Part shown: piece by piece, positions 38,817-48,299 of the stretch
Layout: each line of letters begins with the position of its first letter
Position numbering within the stretch: the stretch's first letter is position 1
NCBI RefSeq assembly: GCF_021372645.1
Contig: NZ_JAJFUC010000042.1
Span: 1-64,000, forward strand
From: Clostridium sp.
Lineage (GTDB): Bacteria; Bacillota; Clostridia; Clostridiales; Clostridiaceae
DNA: 64,000 bases
Direction of reading: 5' to 3'
Translations under genes and position numbers: made by a program
The notes under the pieces: model-generated
What the model was told of the DNA's origin: nothing
Seen by the model: only the letters and a program-made list of their open reading frames with translations
Databases searched by the model: none

Positions 38817-40184
38817 TTATAGTTTCTTATCTTTATTTTCTTCATATTGGTTAGTTTTATCCTCATTAATTTTATCTTCTATCTTATATTTTTCTTTATG
38901 TTCTGAATTTTTACATTTGCTAAAAACACTTTTAAAGCTGCTATCACTAACTGGTATAATATCTTCTTTATCTACGTTTCTAGGTACTAATAATAAACCT
39001 AGTCGAGTATTTTTATTATGACTAAATTCAATATCTCTTATAATTCCCTTTGAATCTTTAATCTTCAAAATTGCATTATACCAATTTGCTTTTAAAATGG
39101 AATAACTCTCTGCTTCCGAGTTAATATTTTTATTATTTATTGATAAAAGTTTACTTCCAACATCAACACCAAATTTTCTAACTTGTGAATCTGCTGAGAT
39201 CTCTAAAATCATTAATCCCTCTTCATCACTTACAAATTTAGGTTTTCTCTTTTCTTCACTTTTTACTTGAAGATTTAACATAAATTCATGAGCAAATGGT
39301 GTGAAAATTAGAACTAGTATTTCACCCCAAACTCCAAACCTAGTGATTTGAGCTACAATAGTTAAAATGATTCCATAAATTAATATATAACATCCTGACG
39401 ATATTGCCTTTTCCCTTTTACTTCTCGTAAAAGTAATTGAGGAGTATCCCAAAATTGCATAAAATGGCAGTATTGAAATTACACTGCTTGCTATTAATTT
39501 AAATCCTGAAGATGATTTGATTAATGGCCACCAATCTGGATTTTGTATAGATTCTGTCATATAATTTAGTGATGAATCATTCATAGTTATCGCAATCATT
39601 ATAGCTACAGGTAATGCCCAATACCTCTTTAGTGCATATCCCCCTAAAATTTTCCCATCCTTGTTTGTGAATACTGGAACTGCACCTCTGTCACCATCAA
39701 TCATTACCAATATACCTTCAATAATATGAAAAACACCTATAAAAATTATTAAATAAATGATATCAATGTTAAAGATTATACCATTTGAAAGTCTTGGTAG
39801 AAATTGACTTGCTAATTTAATTAAAATACTTATAGCTCCTAAAATAGCACCCGAATAGGAGAAACATATTAATCTCAGTTTCATAAACATTAATAATATA
39901 GATATAATAAACAAATATTCGATTCCTGAATTTTCACTAAAAACCACACCTAAGCTAGTAAGGATTAGACTTCCTATACATCCCCCTACAATTCCTAAAA
40001 CAAGTTGAGATAGCGTAAGTTCAATAGATGAATTTACACTACCTCCTAAAATCATTTTTTGCATGATTACTATTTTCTTATTTTTCAGATATAACATGAT
40101 TATTAAAGTAATTAAGAGAAATACTAGTGGGGGAGCTATTATTGCACCAGCAACATTCCTTAATGTATATATTAATAAACTCAT
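38817..40184 (-). CDS. PDZ-domain polytopic membrane protein (MinJ position)
   Basis: 455 residues with about eight membrane helices (1-300) and a C-terminal PDZ domain (about 310-410; EGLMILEISADSQVRKFGV). A charged tail ends in DKKL. In B. subtilis the order ftsE-ftsX-ctpB-minJ places the cell-division protein MinJ, also a membrane-plus-PDZ protein, at exactly this position. Sequence similarity to MinJ was not testable here, so the division-site role is inferred from position and architecture only. It is 11 bases after the CtpA-like protease. Confidence 0.7.
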   Translation of the reverse strand: MSLLIYTLRNVAGAIIAPPLVFLLITLIIMLYLKNKKIVIMQKMILGGSVNSSIELTLSQLVLGIVGGCIGSLILTSLGVVFSENSGIEYLFIISILLMFMKLRLICFSYSGAILGAISILIKLASQFLPRLSNGIIFNIDIIYLIIFIGVFHIIEGILVMIDGDRGAVPVFTNKDGKILGGYALKRYWALPVAIMIAITMNDSSLNYMTESIQNPDWWPLIKSSSGFKLIASSVISILPFYAILGYSSITFTRSKREKAISSGCYILIYGIILTIVAQITRFGVWGEILVLIFTPFAHEFMLNLQVKSEEKRKPKFVSDEEGLMILEISADSQVRKFGVDVGSKLLSINNKNINSEAESYSILKANWYNAILKIKDSKGIIRDIEFSHNKNTRLGLLLVPRNVDKEDIIPVSDSSFKSVFSKCKNSEHKEKYKIEDKINEDKTNQYEENKDKKL

Positions 40185-40195
40185 TCTATTTCCCC

Positions 40196-41461
40196 CTACT
40201 GTATCTTTTCCTCTATTTTTTGCATTGCTGCTTTTAATTGTTCATCTGTATTTTTATCATATCCACTTTCATCTATTCCTACTTTTGTTGTAACTTCAAC
40301 ATCTGGTGTTATTCCTTTTTTATGAATATTTTCACCATTTGGTGTGTAATATTTAGAAATAGTTACTTTAAGACCACCAATATTATTATCAAATTTAATT
40401 GATTGCTGAACTATTCCCTTTCCAAAAGTAGTTTGACCTATAGTTTTTGCTACACCATAATCTCTCAAGGCTCCTGTAACAACTTCCGAAGCACTAGCAC
40501 TATTTCCATTAACTAATACAACTAATGGTGTACCCTCTGCCACTCCACCAATTGATAATGATTCATTTCTGTTATCATACTTATCAATAGTATAAGTTAT
40601 TATTTTACCTTTTGGTATAAACTGTGATGCAACTCCTACAGCTTCTGTTAATAATCCACCTGGATTTTCTCTTAAATCCAAGATTATTCCCTTCATACCT
40701 TTGGATTTCAATTCTTCAATAGTAGTTTTAAAGTCTTCTGTTGTATTTTCATTCATAAAAGTCTTTATACGAATATAACCTATAGATGAATTCAGCATAG
40801 CACCCTCGACAGATTTAATTTTTACCTCTTCTGGTACAACCTTAACATCAAATTCATCTGCATTAGCTCTTTTAATTGTTAATTTTATTTCTGAGTTATT
40901 AGCTTCTGCAATCATAGATACTGCCTTTTCCATATCATCTCCAGATATATCTACATCATTTATCTTTTCAATAATATCATTTTCTGTGAGTTCAGCCCTA
41001 TCAGCAGGTGAATCTTTGATTATAGATACAATTGTCAATTTATTATCTTTTGGGGTTATAGTAACACCTATTCCCTTAATACTGCCATTACTTTGTTTGA
41101 TTAAATTATCAAATTCTTTTTGATTCATAAACACTGTATATTGATCATTTAATGAATTAGTCATACCCTTAATAGCTCCTTCTAAAAGAACATTATCATC
41201 AATTTCACCATCAAACTTTTCGATTAACTTATCCCTAACTGTAAAAAGCGCTGAGTATTTACTTTTATCATTAATTTGTTCTGCAGTGATTTCGACTTGT
41301 GGCGATGCTTTCACTAAAAATATTCCTTTAGTTGCCATATAATTTCCTGCTAAAAAAGATACACACATTAAAATTACCGAAAAACAAATTAGTGGTATTA
41401 TTACAATTGATTTTCTTTTCCGTTTATTATTTGCAAACATATAATTTTTTGATCTTTTCAC
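40196..41461 (-). CDS. S41 carboxyl-terminal processing protease (CtpA/CtpB)
   Basis: A secreted or membrane-anchored serine protease of 421 residues. It has an N-terminal membrane helix (18-40), a PDZ domain (about 115-200) and the S41 catalytic core. The Ser-Lys dyad is Ser323 (NSASASE) and Lys348 (TTFGKG). CtpB in Bacillus cleaves SpoIVFA in the sporulation sigma-K pathway; this may be its counterpart. The GTG start has AAAGGAAG about 9 bases upstream. Confidence 0.9.
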   Translation of the reverse strand: MKRSKNYMFANNKRKRKSIVIIPLICFSVILMCVSFLAGNYMATKGIFLVKASPQVEITAEQINDKSKYSALFTVRDKLIEKFDGEIDDNVLLEGAIKGMTNSLNDQYTVFMNQKEFDNLIKQSNGSIKGIGVTITPKDNKLTIVSIIKDSPADRAELTENDIIEKINDVDISGDDMEKAVSMIAEANNSEIKLTIKRANADEFDVKVVPEEVKIKSVEGAMLNSSIGYIRIKTFMNENTTEDFKTTIEELKSKGMKGIILDLRENPGGLLTEAVGVASQFIPKGKIITYTIDKYDNRNESLSIGGVAEGTPLVVLVNGNSASASEVVTGALRDYGVAKTIGQTTFGKGIVQQSIKFDNNIGGLKVTISKYYTPNGENIHKKGITPDVEVTTKVGIDESGYDKNTDEQLKAAMQKIEEKIQ

Positions 41462-41611
41462 CTATAAAGACTTCCTTTCCCATGCATTATACATATAACT
41501 CCAATAATATCTTTATAGATTTACATGTAGATTTCCCGTAAAGATTCTATGGTGTTAGATTTAATTTTGCTTTATTCTCATTGTATTTATAATTATACTT
41601 ATTTGCAAAAA

Positions 41612-42502
41612 TTATACTACCAAAAATTTTCTTAATGCAATTACACTAGCAATTGCTCCAACTACAATTCCACCAACCATAAATTGCCATGATATTGTTG
41701 TTAAAATATAAGTTGTTGGTACAAGGCTTATAAATACTAATTGTGAAGAAATCCATTTAACTAGCCCATTATATGCAAAAAATAATACCCCACAAGCCAA
41801 AGTTGATCCAATTAAGCCTATAACCATACCTTCTATAACAAACGGCCATCTAATAAACCAATCAGTAGCACCTACAAATTTCATAATTCCAACTTCTCTT
41901 CTTCTTGAAAATACAGTTAGTTTTGTTGTATTCATTATTAAGAAAATAGAAACACCTATTAATATTGCAAATAATCCAAATCCAACTACCTTTACACCAT
42001 TTACAATTCCTATAATCTTATCAACTAATTCTTGTTGTGCTCCAATAGTTTCAATACCTTCAAAGTCTTTTATTCCTTGAGTTATAGCAGCTGCATATTC
42101 AGGAGACTCCAATTTTACAGTAAATGATGCATTGAATGGATTGTGTTGCAATGTATATCCCTTTAATAATCCTTCATTGCCATTTGTAGTATTTTGAAAG
42201 TTTGTAAATTCTTCTTCCTTTGATTGATATACTACATCTTTAACCCCATGAAATTCTCTTAACTTTATTTCAATTTCTCTTTGATCAATAAGTTTTATAT
42301 CATCTTTAAGAAAAATTTTAAGTTCCACTTTATTTTGAACATTAGTAATTCCTTTGTTTATATTAGTAGCAACCAACATAAATATTCCTAAAACAAAAAA
42401 AGTTATAAGAACAGTAATTACTGAAGCAATACTAATAGTTTTATTTCTCTTTAAACTTATAAATGCATCTTTAATAAAGTGTATAATAGTATTAATTTTC
42501 AT
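41612..42502 (-). CDS. ftsX: Cell division ABC transporter permease-like FtsX
   Basis: 296 residues with four membrane helices: one N-terminal and three near the C-terminus, flanking the extracytoplasmic domain that regulates peptidoglycan hydrolases. FWVRRREVGIMKFVGA-type FtsX/MacB core residues (SRRREVGIMKFVGATDWF) are present. The start is ATG 42502, overlapping the end of ftsE by 11 bases; the longer frame would extend 16 codons into ftsE. With FtsE it forms an ABC-type complex controlling cell-wall hydrolysis at division or sporulation. Confidence 0.93.
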   Translation of the reverse strand: MKINTIIHFIKDAFISLKRNKTISIASVITVLITFFVLGIFMLVATNINKGITNVQNKVELKIFLKDDIKLIDQREIEIKLREFHGVKDVVYQSKEEEFTNFQNTTNGNEGLLKGYTLQHNPFNASFTVKLESPEYAAAITQGIKDFEGIETIGAQQELVDKIIGIVNGVKVVGFGLFAILIGVSIFLIMNTTKLTVFSRRREVGIMKFVGATDWFIRWPFVIEGMVIGLIGSTLACGVLFFAYNGLVKWISSQLVFISLVPTTYILTTISWQFMVGGIVVGAIASVIALRKFLVV

Positions 42503-43178
42503 CTTCGTACTTACCTCTTTTCTCATCTCTGACGATTTCGCCTTTTTCAATAGCTATAACTCTTTTTTTCATATAATCAACAATTTCTTTAGCATGAGTA
42601 GCCATTAAAACAGTAGTTCCCGCCTTATTTATATCCTCAAGTAATGCCATTATTTCTCTTGCTGTATCTGGGTCTAAGTTACCAGTAGGTTCATCAGCAA
42701 TTAAAACAGATGGATTATTAACCAATGCTCTTGCTAGTGAAACTCTTTGCTGTTCTCCTCCAGATAGTTCATTTGGAAACATTTTATATTTATGAGATAG
42801 TCCAACTAAAGATAACACCATTGGAACTCTTCTTCTTATATCTTTCGGTGATGCCTCTACAACTCTCATTGCAAATGCAACATTTTCATATATGTTAAGG
42901 TTTGGTATTAATCTAAAGTCTTGGAATACCATTCCTATTTTTCTTCTATAATAAGGTACTTGCTTTCTAGTAATAGTCGACAAATCTTTATCTGCAACTA
43001 TTACCTTTCCATTAGTAGGTTCAATTTCTTTTAAAATCATTTTTATAAAAGTAGATTTACCAGATCCACTTGGTCCAACTAAAAATACAAATTCTCCAGC
43101 TTCTATTTGAACGTTAAGATCTGATAAGGCTTTTACATTATTATTATAAATTTTAGATATTCCTCTAAATTCGATCAT
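42492..43178 (-). CDS. ftsE: Cell division ATP-binding protein FtsE
   Basis: ABC ATPase of 228 residues with Walker A GPSGSGKST, signature LSGGEQQR, Walker B VLIADEPTGNLD and the H-loop ATHA. It energises FtsX. GAAGGAG precedes ATG 43178. It is the first gene of the ftsE-ftsX-ctpA-PDZ operon. Confidence 0.95.
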   Translation of the reverse strand: MIEFRGISKIYNNNVKALSDLNVQIEAGEFVFLVGPSGSGKSTFIKMILKEIEPTNGKVIVADKDLSTITRKQVPYYRRKIGMVFQDFRLIPNLNIYENVAFAMRVVEASPKDIRRRVPMVLSLVGLSHKYKMFPNELSGGEQQRVSLARALVNNPSVLIADEPTGNLDPDTAREIMALLEDINKAGTTVLMATHAKEIVDYMKKRVIAIEKGEIVRDEKRGKYEDEN

Positions 43179-43209
43179 ACTCAAACACTCCTTCTTTATC
43201 TCATGTCTA

Positions 43210-43340
43210 GCAATAACATTCTCATCGCTTTGAATTATATTAAGAATGGTACTACCCTAGATTAGGTACCTCTTGTGGGTATTGTTTTAACTAAACTTAT
43301 CTAGAATGTAAAATTCCAGCTAAAAAATTTCAATATATAT
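43210..43340 (-). repeat. Degenerate structured element between yitT and ftsE
   Basis: Shares the order GAAATTTTTTAGCTGGA, TTTTA, ATTC and a GGTACC/GGTAC hairpin with the better preserved elements at 44588-44745 and 60130-60300. The match is weak. The rest of the gap to 43513 is AT-rich with no gene. Confidence 0.3.
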
Positions 43341-43513
43341 ATCCTCAAATTTATTGCAAAACCTACAAAATCAATTATAACATAAGAATACTTTGTAATG
43401 TTATACAATTTTATTAAATATAAATGATAATTAGACTAAATTTGAGTTTGTTAATCTAACATTAAAGGACTTTTGGGATAATCTCTTCTAAATATGATTT
43501 TCTTATACTGTTT

Positions 43514-44362
43514 TTAACCTATGTCTTTAAATCCTTCACCCAATACTTCATGAACCTCTCCTACTGTTATAAAAGCTTCTGGATCTATCTCTTTTATAAA
43601 TTTCTTTAATTTTATAAATTGATTTCTGCTTATAACTGCATATAGTATATTATTTGATTCACCTGAATAAGCTCCCGTTCCATTTAAAAATGTACATCCA
43701 CGATCTAGAGTGTCTATTATAAACTTACTTATTTCATGATTGTGTCTGCTTATAATAAATATACTCTTACATATATTAAATCCTTCTATAAGTCTATCAA
43801 CTATTATTCCAAGCAATATCACACTTAGCATAGAATATAAAGCCAAATCTATTCCAAATGCTAATGCACTTGCAAAAGTTATTACAAAATCAACCATTAA
43901 TAGAGATTTGCCTATATCTAAATGAAAAAATTTATTTAGAATTTTAGCTAATATATCAGTCCCTCCAGTTGATGCATTTTCATTAAATACAAGTGCCATA
44001 CCAATTGCTGAAATTAATGTTCCAAAAACAGTAGCCATTATTAAATCATTAGTTATGGCTACTGGATTCAAAAACTTTTCTATTATCCATAATAATATAG
44101 ATAATCCTAAACTAGCATAAATTGTTTTTACTCCAAAATTCCCATCAATAAACGCAAATGCAAGTAAAAACAATACAACATTTAAAACCAAAGTTACTAT
44201 TCCTATTGATAAGTTAGGAATCATTGCATTTATAACTATAGCTGCTCCTGTTACTCCACCTGCTGCAATATTGTTAGGTGCAAAAAAATACTCTACTGAT
44301 AGTGCAACTAGAATGATTCCTAATGTTATTATTATATATTCTTTAAATTTCTCTGCTTTCAT
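43514..44362 (-). CDS. YitT family membrane protein
   Basis: 282 residues: five or six N-terminal membrane helices (YitT_membrane domain; FAPNNIAAGGVTGAAIVI, then ENASTGGTDILAKIL) and a C-terminal DUF2179 domain (about 215-280; LYAVISRNQFIKLKKFIKE and DPEAFITVGEVHEVLGEGF). The family is widespread in Firmicutes and has no proven transport substrate. It appears monocistronic. Confidence 0.87.
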   Translation of the reverse strand: MKAEKFKEYIIITLGIILVALSVEYFFAPNNIAAGGVTGAAIVINAMIPNLSIGIVTLVLNVVLFLLAFAFIDGNFGVKTIYASLGLSILLWIIEKFLNPVAITNDLIMATVFGTLISAIGMALVFNENASTGGTDILAKILNKFFHLDIGKSLLMVDFVITFASALAFGIDLALYSMLSVILLGIIVDRLIEGFNICKSIFIISRHNHEISKFIIDTLDRGCTFLNGTGAYSGESNNILYAVISRNQFIKLKKFIKEIDPEAFITVGEVHEVLGEGFKDIG

Positions 44363-44507
44363 CTTATATCCCCTTTTTTTATTTGTATATGCTTTAAAAC
44401 TGTGTTGATATTAAAACAGATACTTATATTTTTATTCGTAAGAAACTTCTTATGAAAAGTTTCACTTTATAGTTTTCCTTGTTTGTCTTTGATTATTCAA
44501 AGAACAG

Positions 44508-44556
44508 AAAAATACAGGATATGTGCTATTTCATAAGCTTTATATCCTGTATTTTT
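44508..44556. terminator. Terminator of the split transketolase operon
   Basis: Perfect 15-base arms (44508-44522 and 44542-44556) reading AATACAGGATAT, with T-runs on both strands. Located about 230 bases beyond the transketolase stop. Confidence 0.75.
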
Positions 44557-44587
44557 AATATACTATATTTTATTATGCGATAGTTAG

Positions 44588-44745
44588 CATCTGTAACACT
44601 CCCACTTCTTTATGTGGAAAATAACAGCTACATGCTCCTGGACATTATACCCCTCAAGGGTATAAGTCCTTCTAAGCTTCAGGCGGAGAACATTATATTC
44701 CTATTAGGAAAACTTCACCTGAAGCTAAGAATCACTTTATTTTTA
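44588..44745 (-). ncRNA. Structured RNA-like element after the transketolase genes
   Basis: On the minus strand: a 12-base-pair stem CTTAGCTTCAGG/CCTGAAGCTTAG enclosing TTTTCC-TAAT-AGGAA, then a hairpin TATACCC-TTGA-GGGGTATA, then CCAC-ATAAAGAA-GTGG. It lies between the gene stop and the terminator. It matches no riboswitch I know. In size and hairpin content it recalls the end RNA of IS200/IS605-type elements, but no transposase gene is near. Confidence 0.45.
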
Positions 44746-44786
44746 ATCTTGAATTATTTTACTTATTACGCAAATTTAGGATTCAA

Positions 44787-45731
44787 TTATTTCTTTAATG
44801 AAATAGCCCTTTTACTATACTCTACTATAACTTGAGTTGTTAAACCATAAACTTTCAATAATTCATTTGGTTTACCACTTTCACCGAAAGTATCTTTTAT
44901 TCCAACTTTTAATATTGGAACTGGACATTCTTCTGTCACAACTTCAGCAATCGCTGAACCTAAGCCACCAATCACACTATGTTCCTCTGCTGTAACTATT
45001 GCTCCAGTTTCTTTAGCTGCTTTGATTAATAATTCTTTATCAATTGGCTTTATTGTATGTATATTTATTATTCTTGCATTAATTCCATCTTTAGCCAATT
45101 CATCTTTAGCCTCTAAAGCTAATTCAACCATCATTCCTGTTGCTACTATAGTAATATCATCACCTTGTGCTAATGTTATGCCTTTTCCAATTTCAAATTT
45201 ATAGTTCTTTTCATCATTTATAACACTAACTGCTAATCTTCCTAATCTTACATAACAAGGACCATTATATTCTGCTACTGCTAATATTGCTGCTTCTGTT
45301 TCTACAGCATCTGCTGGATTAATTACTGTCATATTTGGAATACTTCTCATTAATGATATATCTTCAATTGATTGATGAGTAGCTCCATCTTCTCCAACTG
45401 TTAACCCTGCATGAGTTGCACACACTTTAACATTTAGCTTTGGGTAGCATATTGAATTTCTAATTTGTTCAAAAGCTCTTCCAGCTGCAAACATTGCAAA
45501 AGTACTAGCAAACGGAATCTTTCCACAAGTTGAAAGACCTGCTGCAACTCCCATCATATTTGACTCTGCTATTCCCATATTTATAAATCTTTCTGGTGAA
45601 ACAGCCTTAAAATCTGCTGTTTTAGTTGATTTTGATAAATCTGCGTCTAATACTACAACATTTTTATTTAAATTTGAAAGTTTTACTAAAGCTTTACCAT
45701 AAGCCTCTCTAGTTGCTATTTTATTCCCCAT
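44787..45731 (-). CDS. Transketolase, C-terminal subunit
   Basis: 314 residues carrying the pyrimidine-binding domain (GIAESNMMGVAAGLS; FAMFAAGRAFEQIRN; HAGLTVGEDGATHQ) and the C-terminal domain (about 190-310). With the N-terminal subunit it moves two-carbon ketol units in the pentose phosphate pathway. Its ATG overlaps the stop of the N-terminal subunit by one base (TAATG), so the two chains are made together. Two-gene transketolases are common in clostridia and archaea. A DXP-synthase-like alternative is less likely. Confidence 0.9.
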   Translation of the reverse strand: MGNKIATREAYGKALVKLSNLNKNVVVLDADLSKSTKTADFKAVSPERFINMGIAESNMMGVAAGLSTCGKIPFASTFAMFAAGRAFEQIRNSICYPKLNVKVCATHAGLTVGEDGATHQSIEDISLMRSIPNMTVINPADAVETEAAILAVAEYNGPCYVRLGRLAVSVINDEKNYKFEIGKGITLAQGDDITIVATGMMVELALEAKDELAKDGINARIINIHTIKPIDKELLIKAAKETGAIVTAEEHSVIGGLGSAIAEVVTEECPVPILKVGIKDTFGESGKPNELLKVYGLTTQVIVEYSKRAISLKK

Positions 45732-46552
45732 TAGTTTTCCCCTCCAATTTCCTTTAGTGCTTGCTCACATTGTTCTTTACTTGGAGCAGTTCCATGCCAC
45801 GCTGCTTTATTTTCCATAAATGAAACACCCTTACCTTTAATTGTGTTACATATGATAGCAGTTGGTTTTCCTTTAAATTCTTTTGCTTTTGCAATTGCAG
45901 TTATAATTTCATCATAATCATGACCATTGATTTTTAAAACATTCCACCCAAAAGCTTCGAATTTCTTATCTATTGGACCTGGATTCATTACATCCTCTAT
46001 ATTTCCATCTATTTGTAATCCATTATTATCTATAAATGCAGTTAAATTATCTAATTTATAATGAGCTGCTGACATTGATGCTTCCCAAACTTGACCTTCT
46101 TCAAGTTCTCCATCACCCATGATTACATATACTCTATAATCCTTTTTATCAATTTTTCCTGCCAATGCCATTCCTACAGCTGCAGATATTCCTTGACCCA
46201 ATGAACCTGTAGACATATCAATTCCTGGTAAATCATTCATATTAGGATGACCTTGTAATCTTGATCCTGTTTGTCTTAATGTTTTCAATTCCTCTACTTC
46301 AAAGTATCCTTTTCTAGCTAAAGCACTATATAATGCTGGTGCTGCATGACCCTTTGATAAAACAAATCTATCTCTATTAGGATCATTTACTTTAGATGTA
46401 TCTATATTCATTTCTTTAAAGAATAATACTGCCATAATATCAGTTATTGATAAAGATCCTCCTGGATGCCCCGATGCTGATTCTGTAAGCATAGATACTA
46501 TATCTTTTCTTATTAGCTTTGAAACTTCTTCAAGTTTGTATTCATTATTCAT
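45731..46552 (-). CDS. Transketolase, N-terminal subunit
   Basis: 273 residues with the thiamine-diphosphate domain. [30 protein letters not shown] and the ThDP motif [13 protein letters not shown]...DNNGLQ are present. Forms an alpha2beta2-type enzyme with the downstream subunit. TAGGGGG precedes ATG. Upstream is a 230-bp gap holding the mazEF terminator. Confidence 0.91.
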   Translation of the reverse strand: MNNEYKLEEVSKLIRKDIVSMLTESASGHPGGSLSITDIMAVLFFKEMNIDTSKVNDPNRDRFVLSKGHAAPALYSALARKGYFEVEELKTLRQTGSRLQGHPNMNDLPGIDMSTGSLGQGISAAVGMALAGKIDKKDYRVYVIMGDGELEEGQVWEASMSAAHYKLDNLTAFIDNNGLQIDGNIEDVMNPGPIDKKFEAFGWNVLKINGHDYDEIITAIAKAKEFKGKPTAIICNTIKGKGVSFMENKAAWHGTAPSKEQCEQALKEIGGEN

Positions 46553-46706
46553 TATAGAACCCCCTATTATTAATTATTTACTCATTTATAGTATGTTTAT
46601 TTTTAACATATTTATTCTAACATAGAAGATATTATTTGTATACTCTATTTATTAATGTGATATACTTTTATCGTTCTACTTACTCTATATAGTAATTAAT
46701 AGCATA

Positions 46707-46745
46707 AAAAGAGTAGTATAAATATTATTCTACTTATACTACTCT
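46707..46745 (-). terminator. Terminator of mazEF
   Basis: Perfect 12-base arms (46710-46721 and 46734-46745; AGAGTAGTATAA on the minus strand) followed by TTTTTATG, 36 bases after the mazF stop. Confidence 0.8.
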
Positions 46746-46781
46746 GAAACAATTGCTAATTATACATTGAAATTCTTTTTG

Positions 46782-47135
46782 TCAATTTAAATTTAAACTA
46801 ACTGCTAATGCCTTATCAACCTTTTTCATGTCTACTTCAGTCATATGTCCAATTTTTTCTTTTAGCCTTTTCTTATCTAAAGTTCTTATTTGCTCTAATA
46901 AGACAACAGAATCCCTATTTAATCCATATTCCTCTGAAGAAATCTCAACATGAATAGGCAATTTAGCTTTATTTATTTGAGATGTTATTGCTGCTACAAT
47001 AACAGTAGGACTATATCTATTTCCAATATCATTTTGTATTATAATAACAGGTCTTATTCCACCTTGCTCAGATCCTATGACTGGACTTAAATCCGCATAG
47101 AAAATTTCCCCTCTTTTTACCACAATGTTTGCCAT
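46782..47135 (-). CDS. mazF: MazF/NdoA endoribonuclease toxin
   Basis: 117 residues, the PemK/MazF fold ([29 protein letters not shown], ending LAVSLNLN). B. subtilis EndoA cleaves single-stranded RNA at UACAU sites; the clostridial homologue is expected to act similarly. It follows its antitoxin by 9 bases. This chromosomal pair near acpS is conserved in Firmicutes and is not a sign of recent transfer. Confidence 0.93.
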   Translation of the reverse strand: MANIVVKRGEIFYADLSPVIGSEQGGIRPVIIIQNDIGNRYSPTVIVAAITSQINKAKLPIHVEISSEEYGLNRDSVVLLEQIRTLDKKRLKEKIGHMTEVDMKKVDKALAVSLNLN

Positions 47136-47144
47136 TTTAAATAA

Positions 47145-47378
47145 TCACACTCCGCAAATCCATGCCTCATACTCATTAACATCATCTAACATATATTCGA
47201 AACCTAAATTAGAATATTCTAAATTTATTTCAGCCATCTCTTGATAACCATTTTTCATTATTTTTTCAAAATCAGCTGAAAATCCTTCGTTAATATATTG
47301 TATTAACGATTTCTCCATTATTCCACTACTTTTTTTAATTTTCTTATTTTTCATATTACTTAGCTTAATTATTGACAT
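47145..47378 (-). CDS. mazE: MazE/NdoAI-type antitoxin
   Basis: 77 residues: a basic ribbon-helix-helix-like N-terminus (MSIIKLSNMKNKKIKK) and an acidic C-terminal part (MLDDVNEYEAWICGV) that would block the MazF groove. Similarity to EndoAI is low and assignment rests mainly on position ahead of mazF. GGAGGCGAAG precedes ATG. It is likely the autoregulator of the pair. Confidence 0.78.
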   Translation of the reverse strand: MSIIKLSNMKNKKIKKSSGIMEKSLIQYINEGFSADFEKIMKNGYQEMAEINLEYSNLGFEYMLDDVNEYEAWICGV

Positions 47379-47604
47379 ATCTTCGCCTCCATAGCAGTAA
47401 AAAGTTCTTCTTAACTATGATTATATTGCAAATTATGTCAATTTGTCAAAGGCTTTGTATGACTTATTTGTCATTTATAAGATAATTTTTTGTTTTTATC
47501 ATTTTTCACAACAATTTATATATGTACTTTCAGTATCTTATAATGTTAGTATATCTTTTTTTAATGATAATGTTGGCTTGATTATTATTTAATAAATTTA
47601 TTTT

Positions 47605-48234
47605 TTAAAATAAATTATTATTTAAATTCTTTTCTTTTTTAAAATCTTTATAAGTTATTATAACTCTTTCTTTATTGTTATCATCTAAAATCTTCAATAA
47701 CACGGGAACCCTTTTATCTTTATCTACATAAAATTCTGCCTTATTTAAATGTTTATTTTTACTATTATATTTCATATCTACTTGTAAATAAGTTCCTTCA
47801 CCCCACGCTGCTTTAACTTCTTTAATTTCACCGCTTTGTGGATTGGATAAAACATTCTCTATAAATGCTAATGGATATATTATATCTATATTCTTATCTA
47901 GAATATATTCATCATCCTGGTTTCCTTCTACTTTAATCTCTTCACCCTTGTAAACCTTAACACCCTCATATCCATCATTAAACTCTATTCTCAATCCTCT
48001 ATCAAAACTATAATACTGCATTGTACTTTCCTCAAATTGTGATTTTGAATTTTTAAATACATATTCAACTTTACTGCTATAACATTTTGTATTCCTCAAT
48101 TCATTTATTATATCTACATTTGAAGGTGTAATTACATGCCTAAACATAACAACTAGCAAAATTATAAATATTGGAATAGAAATTAATATACTAGTTATTA
48201 ATATTTTATTAATGAAAATTTTTTTTGAATTCAT
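47605..48234 (-). CDS. GerS/YdcC-like germination or sporulation protein
   Basis: 209 residues with an N-terminal membrane helix (about 10-30) and a LolA-like beta-rich domain (YSSKVEYVFKNSKSQ, EEIKVEGNQDDEYIL). The position between nnr and mazEF is where Bacillus has ydcC and where the C. difficile lipoprotein GerS family maps. Unlike GerS, the signal segment has no lipobox Cys, so it would be a membrane-anchored rather than lipidated form. The usual neighbour alr is absent. The function is inferred. Confidence 0.6.
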   Translation of the reverse strand: MNSKKIFINKILITSILISIPIFIILLVVMFRHVITPSNVDIINELRNTKCYSSKVEYVFKNSKSQFEESTMQYYSFDRGLRIEFNDGYEGVKVYKGEEIKVEGNQDDEYILDKNIDIIYPLAFIENVLSNPQSGEIKEVKAAWGEGTYLQVDMKYNSKNKHLNKAEFYVDKDKRVPVLLKILDDNNKERVIITYKDFKKEKNLNNNLF

Positions 48235-48299
48235 AAGTCCTCCAAAGATTTATTACTATGTACTACTATTTATGAAAATCTCCAGACTTTTATTCTTAA

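Noticed and set aside
38680-39021. 113-codon plus-strand ORF upstream of uvrB
   Set aside because: It is antisense to the PDZ gene end and its terminator and starts in a repeat; composition is AT-driven.
44614-44835. 73-codon plus-strand ORF over the transketolase 3' region
   Set aside because: It is antisense to the structured element and the end of transketolase; the element's stems explain the sequence better.
44787-46552. Frameshifted single transketolase
   Set aside because: The one-base TAATG overlap with complete domains in each part is the known two-subunit form, not a recent mutation.
46782-47378. mazEF as a sign of a mobile island
   Set aside because: This pair near acpS is a conserved chromosomal feature of Firmicutes, and composition matches the surroundings.
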